Source: Larix sibirica (taxonomy: Eukaryota > Streptophyta > Pinopsida > Pinales > Pinaceae). Taken from it: a stretch of DNA of 12,146 nucleotides. The position numbers were made by a program, and so were the translations under genes. The number at the start of each line of letters is the position of its first letter. Position 1 is the stretch's first letter. Under the pieces are notes generated by a model. It was not told the DNA's origin, searched no databases, and saw nothing but the letters and a program-made list of their open reading frames with translations. The stretch spans positions 1 through 12,146 of the forward strand of contig NWUY0300069844.1 of NCBI GenBank assembly GCA_004151065.3. The letters run 5' to 3'. This document shows, in pieces, positions 8,180 through 12,146 of the stretch.

Positions 8180-9324
8180 TATTTCTTCCAACTAGTTTTG
8201 AGAGGACACATCTATCTAAAAGAAATTTTGTTCTTTATATTTGTGGCCTAGAATATACCTCTCATCATAGCTATAGAAAAGTTTGAGTTGTTGTCATTCG
8301 ACCATTTCTATTGGAGATAACTTGTGGACCTTTAGTGGCTAATAAGATGAGGGGGTTGTAGTATGGGTCATTGAGAGGTGAGTGTGTGAAGTGAAAGAGG
8401 ATGTTTTGTCTTTCTATAGCTCATTGAGTGGCCTTCAACCAAGTAGTTGGGCACTACATGAGAACATGTGCTCTAGTTTCTTCCTTGATACCACTAATAT
8501 AACATTCCATATAAAAAGAATCAACAAGACAATCTATGTAGATGTCTAATTGCTTAAGGAAGTGATAAACTCAATTATTGTGCATGTTTGGTGTAACTTG
8601 GTTAGCCTTCCCATGTAGTGAATGTACCTATCGAAATGAATTTGGATGGATTTCACAAATTAAATCCATGTAATGTATCCGAGATAGGATTTTTAATGCC
8701 ATTGTCGTCTCTTTTGATCCAAGTATAAGACCCCCACTCGGAGTTTCATCATATCATCAATGATGCCATGGAAGGTGAACTAGTGTTCCATCTAGGCAAC
8801 CCAACTAGTGGGATCAAAACCATCAAACTAATTCATATCAACCTTGGGATAGTGATTCCACAAGCTATTTTGAGTTTCAATGCAGTCTGAACTATTGAGA
8901 TACCCACCACCATAGGAGTATTTAGTGCCTTCCATTTTCTCTAGTGAGTTCAGTCGAATACCCTTGTATTTAATCATGGGACCTAGGTTGTCCATGAAAG
9001 TGTCTAGCTAATTAGATTGGAGTGGCTCAAACTTACTATCGATATGGTTGAATTAATCGACGATATTGATTTCTAGCTTTATTTCAAGACTATTTATCTT
9101 GTCATCTGTCTCCTTGACCATGGATTCCATGGTTGCGTTGAACATCAATCTATGGGTATGCAATAAGTTTANGAGTGGCTCAAACTTACTATCGATATGG
9201 TTGAATCAATCGGCGATATTGATTTCTAGCTTTATTTCAAGACTATTTATCTTGTCATCTATCTCCTTGACCATGGATTCCATGGTTGTGTTGAACATCA
9301 ATCTATGGGTATGCAAAAAGTTTA
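8180..9324 (-). pseudogene. Gag remnant with decayed zinc knuckle
   Basis: The likely start is MESMVKE (ATGs at 9281-9283 or 9272-9274) followed by a coiled-coil-like stretch (IDDKINSLEIKLEI). The same start recurs at 9128-9130 because of the 153-bp duplication. Downstream come FDGFDPTSWVA (8795-8827), FHGIIDDMMKLRVGVLYLD, GRLTKLHQTCTIIEFITS and FYMECYISGI-KEETRAHV-type blocks, which are the retrotransposon Gag capsid pattern. Near 8230-8265 the expected CCHC knuckle reads FYSYDERYILGHKY: the His remains (GHKY at 8237-8248) but all three Cys have become aromatic residues. Many stops interrupt the frame. Gag forms the particle that packages element RNA. Confidence 0.8.
9020..9324. repeat. 153-bp tandem duplication with an N at the junction
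   Basis: The segments 9020-9171 and 9173-9324 are 152-bp copies with 5 mismatches by eye, four of them transitions. The single ambiguous base at 9172 sits exactly between them. Both copies contain the gag start region, so the predicted Gag N-terminus is doubled. An assembly join of two overlapping contigs or haplotypes would give this pattern; a true tandem duplication is the alternative. Confidence 0.9.
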
Positions 9325-9488
9325 CTGGAGATATTTTCCACAGTCATCAACAAAAAACAAGGATTCTTTTGAGATAGGTCTCCTGTAAGGATGTAGTTAA
9401 GATACAAACCTTTTTTGTGGTGGGAATTATGTGTCATGTGCAATAGAGGCTAAGGTTGGTAGGGTCCTACAAACGAGGGAGTGTCAAG

Positions 9489-9964
9489 TGTTATATCTCT
9501 CTAATATACTGGTGTGTTCCAATAGTAGTACTTGTCCCAATATATCATGGAACTAACTAAGGAGGCTTGACTATGCCCTTAGACGTACTACCCAACTACC
9601 TAGGTACTAGAGAGTAATATTCTCGAGTGTTGTGCTCAATGCCACTACAACAACAAGATAACCGATTATATTATCTAATCTATATAATTCAGGTCACCTA
9701 GGGGACTTCTTATACACACGGGCCCGTACGAGGAAGTGAAGTTCCATATACAAGTGTTGTCTAAAGTGATACCACTCGAAGGAGTACCAACAAGGGTTAA
9801 AAGGGTGTCCAACAAAGCGAAAACTCTTGTATTTCATGTGTGTAGTCTTCCCTTACCACAAATTTACCTGTTGAATGACAAATCAATGTGTTATTTATAG
9901 GCATCGAAACACATCTTTATCCTAAAAAAATCTAATTTTTTTATCTCATGAAAGTGCTATAACA
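9489..9964. mobile_element. Nested solo LTR, 476 bp, with TCAAG target duplication
   Basis: The segment begins TGTTATA and ends TATAACA, a perfect 7-bp terminal inverted repeat with the TG...CA ends of LTRs. It is flanked on both sides by tcaag (9484-9488 and 9965-9969), a 5-bp target duplication. No internal coding region lies between its ends, so it is a solo LTR left after recombination between two LTRs, or a small non-autonomous element. It shows no likeness to the chromovirus LTRs. TATA-like sequences exist on both strands (ctatataa near 9683 on plus; TATAAATA near 9891-9899 on minus), so the orientation is not settled. It is inserted in the chromovirus leader and is therefore younger than it. 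Confidence 0.7.
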
Positions 9965-10046
9965 TCAAGATTTTAGAATGAAAGTGTTATAAAATAGGAA
10001 ATTCATAATAGAAATGATAAAATCCATCAAGATTTTAGAATGAAAG
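9963..10046. repeat. 22-bp direct repeat next to the 5' LTR
   Basis: An identical 22-bp word occupies 9963-9984 and 10025-10046, a spacing of 62 bp. A related shorter word (tgaaagtgctataa at 9949-9962, tgaaagtgttataa at 9979-9992) overlaps it. The right copy runs into the proposed inner edge of the 5' LTR (10041), and the left copy abuts the end of the nested solo LTR. Confidence 0.75.
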
Positions 10047-10438
10047 AACATAATTACTGTAATAGTATACAATTGTAAATAACTAAACATTGCAATAGAA
10101 ATACCTTTATTGATGAAAGCAATGTTCACTTGCATCTTCAAGAGGACAACTTGTAGATGAGCAAGCTCCAAATACAATATACTTCACAAAACATATCATT
10201 CCATAGCTTCTACTTCTTTATATAGTTAAATCTAACCTCCTGGGTACTTTCTAGTAGGTGGAGCCTTCTAGATACTTCTTAGAGAAGGAATCTTCTAATA
10301 GGCAGAACATTCTAGTAAGCCTTTTTACAATTATTGTTTTTCATACTATATCTACTTTATGGGCCTTCATTAATAGAGTTGACCACAATACATAGTATCA
10401 TATCTATAAACTTAAGGGGTTAGGGTAGGACCCTAACA
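10041..10438 (-). repeat. 5' LTR of the chromovirus
   Basis: Read on the minus strand it starts TGTTAGGGTCC at 10438 and is homologous to 4380-4785. The inner edge is placed at 10041 by shared words with the left LTR; 10074 is an alternative. No good primer-binding site (a TGGTATCAGAG-like word in plants) lies directly inside it. A 7-bp inverted repeat, gttaggg/ccctaac with a 5-base loop (10419-10437), sits at its outer edge. Confidence 0.85.
10106..10225 (-). promoter_or_regulatory. LTR promoter and polyadenylation signals
   Basis: On the minus strand CTATATAAAG (10216-10225) is a good TATA box, and AATAAA (10106-10111) lies about 105 bases downstream, the usual promoter-to-poly(A) arrangement in a plant LTR. 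The TATA box is conserved in the 3' LTR (4547-4556); the AATAAA is not. Confidence 0.55.
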
Positions 10439-10558
10439 AAAAGACATGCTTCTTTCTTGTATGCATTTATCTATACTGGATTAACCCATTCGCTATACAA
10501 CTATCAAGAACGAGGAAAAGAGGAAATGATAGTTATTATTATTGAGAAACAAAATTAA

Positions 10559-10810
10559 CATGAAGAGAGCGTAATGTGTCCTAATTTCACCCATACACCC
10601 GATTTTGATGTGATTAATAGCTTGAAGGTTTATGAACTGATCCTATACACTCATGGATGGAGACTATCACTTATAAAGGAAACCCCATACAATTTTGGAC
10701 CTCTTATTGTTTCATTTGCAGGTAGAATGTATAAGTTACTTATTTGTTCTAAATGGCATCCAGCAGTGCTCTTGTCGTACTTGATAACCGAGGAAAAGAA
10801 GAGAACTTGA
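10559..10810 (+). pseudogene. Weak open frame, possibly a plant transposon gag-like fragment
   Basis: A frame of 83 codons opens after a TAA (10556-10558), has its first ATG at 10574 and stops at 10808-10810. It reads TPDFDVINSLKVYELI, then YTHGWRLSLIKETPYNFGPL, then IVSFAGRMYKLL. The spacing of GW, YN and a hydrophobic LIVSF resembles the 'RGW...YNP.LVREFY' block common in plant retroelement proteins, but the key residues are not all there. No flanking homologous sequence was found. It may equally be chance. Confidence 0.25.
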
Positions 10811-11244
10811 GGCCTTGATAAGTTGCTTGGATGGTTACATTGACATTTTTATTTCACTTGAGATATATTGTCTTGTATAGGTTAGGGTACTTAGACAAAC
10901 ATTAAAATAAGTTCAACTTGTCCATAATTTGAATAGTAACTTATCCATAATTTATCTTATAGCATACCTTTTAATTATTAGTCATTATATTCATTTAGTA
11001 AATGATGTTAGAGTTTGTCTTTTTTAGTTTGATTAATAGGTAAAGCCATAGGAAATCATATTGAATGGCAATTTGGATTTGGCTATAAGAAATTATGTAG
11101 GCCATCCTTTATTTATTCCTTAATGTATAGAAAATAAGTTTGAGTTAGTTTTATGTGAAAATTTTGCAACATCTAAGTTACACATCCTCTCTACCTCGTT
11201 TGTAATTAACTCTCTATGATAAGTTATGCAATGTCGATGTGTAC

Positions 11245-11384
11245 ACATGTTATAGGAATTTCTAAATAGGCAGGTGCACCATTAAAGATTATGGGATTCT
11301 CAACATACCGGACACTATCCCCAATATCGAGTCACTACTAGATCCTACATTTACAACTTTGATTTTTTTATCCCTATAACATGT
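11245..11384. repeat. 12-bp inverted repeat, 116 bp apart
   Basis: acatgttatagg at 11245-11256 and cctataacatgt at 11373-11384 are perfect inverted complements. They may be the ends of a 140-bp foldback element. No target duplication is obvious, and a pair like this can arise by chance in AT-rich DNA. Confidence 0.3.
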
Positions 11385-11435
11385 AACATATACAATTTCA
11401 CAACTTCTAAAATATTGCACAAGAACAAGTGACTC

Positions 11436-11466
11436 CATTAAACCTTGATTTTTTTAAGGTTTAATG
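11436..11466. repeat. Perfect 11-bp hairpin
   Basis: cattaaacctt (11436-11446) pairs perfectly with aaggtttaatg (11456-11466) across a 9-base T-rich loop. It is not next to any gene, so a terminator or RNA role is not supported. Confidence 0.5.
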
Positions 11467-12146
11467 ATTATTGAAGAATTCCTAGTGCGTTATGTTGAAA
11501 AAACTCATGAAGAACGCATGTTTGGTCTCTCATTTATTCCGTTGTAGTGATTGAGCACCCACTAAAGATGTAAGGGGCCTCGATTTCCCCTTTCCATGTT
11601 AATTCTAGATGAGAGGCATGTTGGTTAACAAAAATATCCTAAGTCTTTTGGTAGACTAAGCGATCACAACTTCAAACCTTAGAGAAATTATCCCCATAAT
11701 TCAAATGTTTGAAAGAAGATTCCATTATCATATAAGGTTTATAAGGATAGCTTTAACCTTTTATGCTTGTAGGTTAAATGATTTCTCCCATGAACCCAAC
11801 AATTTGTTACAATTGAGTTCATTTATTTTGGTATCCACTAGTTCAAATGGTTTTCAACAACTATGTCTCTCAGTGACACAATGTTTTCACATACCTATTT
11901 TGGGGTAAAGATGGGTTCTATAGTATTTCAGTACCCATGGCCAAATGATTAATGATTTTATTTGTTATGTTCTTCGTTTTTCATAAGTCCATTCCCTTGA
12001 CCTAATACTGCTCTTAATTGTATTATATAATCTTTTTGGGTAGACAACTAGGAATATCCCAGACATCATGTTTCACCATGTGCACAAGTTTGTCACTAGA
12101 CCAAGACCTAGGCTTAAATGTATCTAAATAATTTTGGATATAAGAC

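Larger units (their letters stand above)
4380..10438 (-). mobile_element. Degenerate Ty3/gypsy chromovirus LTR retrotransposon
   Basis: Two direct repeats of about 400 bp (4380-4785 and 10041-10438) bound a minus-oriented internal region. It holds gag, protease, reverse transcriptase, RNase H, integrase and a C-terminal chromodomain, in the Ty3/gypsy chromovirus order. The element spans about 6.06 kb, including a nested 476-bp solo LTR and a 153-bp duplication. Each domain has stops and frameshifts, so no functional polyprotein can be made. The LTRs agree at roughly 87% over the 175 bp next to their outer (TGTTAGGG) edge, counted by eye at about 23 mismatches, which indicates an old insertion. 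The expected 5-bp target duplication is not seen: cttag lies left of 4380 and aaaag lies right of 10438. The presence of a chromodomain argues for the Reina/Tekay side of plant chromoviruses; which clade is not settled. Confidence 0.9.
10811..12146. other. AT-rich spacer, no supported gene
   Basis: No frame here has convincing protein-like content. The open frame at 11705-11908 has no recognisable motif. The region contains a perfect hairpin (11436-11466) and a short inverted repeat (11245-11256 with 11373-11384). It is most simply old, diverged repeat sequence. Confidence 0.5.

Noticed and set aside
9066-9377. 103-codon plus-strand open frame with internal repetition
   Set aside because: It is antisense to the Gag start, and its repetition is the 153-bp DNA duplication; it also reads through the N.
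9767-9774. TGGTATCA on the minus strand as a primer-binding site
   Set aside because: Only 8 bases match, the following bases differ from the tRNA complement, and it lies inside the nested solo LTR.
10419-10437. CCCTAAC-type words as telomere repeats
   Set aside because: They occur once each as the LTR tip and are not in a tandem array.
12035-12090. Minus-strand KHDVWDI, like the start of a Ty1/copia reverse transcriptase
   Set aside because: Only about six residues match and nothing downstream follows the copia pattern.

Overview
The window reads as repeat-derived intergenic DNA from a seed plant with a large, transposon-rich genome. The grounds are a plant-type chromovirus LTR retrotransposon, two plant-type RNase H-like remnants of the sort found at the end of LINE ORF2, AT-rich spacers and no intact gene. 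A conifer fits this, but that is inference. No rRNA, tRNA, CRISPR array, intact host gene or bacterial-style operon was seen.

Layout. Positions 1-4379 hold a mosaic of decayed coding remnants. There is a short plus-strand frame of unknown nature (47-280). A minus-strand coiled-coil protein remnant (646-1475) follows a minus-strand RNase H-like remnant (1617-1925). A plus-strand acidic, His-rich remnant lies at 2024-2617, and a small foldback at 2780-2892. A second minus-strand coiled-coil remnant (2986-3753) again follows a minus-strand RNase H-like remnant (4021-4379). So the order 'RNase H-like, then coiled-coil protein' occurs twice on the same strand.

Positions 4380-10438 are one old Ty3/gypsy chromovirus in minus orientation. 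From right to left it has 5' LTR, leader, gag, protease, reverse transcriptase, RNase H, integrase, chromodomain, polypurine tract and 3' LTR. Every domain is recognisable and every one carries stops or frameshifts, so the element is dead. Its right-hand leader carries a nested 476-bp solo LTR (9489-9964) with a 5-bp target duplication. Near the gag start there is a 153-bp tandem duplication whose junction is a single ambiguous base (9172), which suggests an assembly join. The left end of the chromovirus cuts into the second RNase H-like remnant. That remnant does not resume at the right end.

Positions 10439-12146 are AT-rich and almost featureless: one weak plus-strand frame (10559-10810), a perfect 11-bp hairpin (11436-11466) and a short inverted repeat.

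Nothing here works together as a living system. The most informative items are the repeated RNase H plus coiled-coil arrangement, the nested solo LTR, and the probable assembly artefact in gag.
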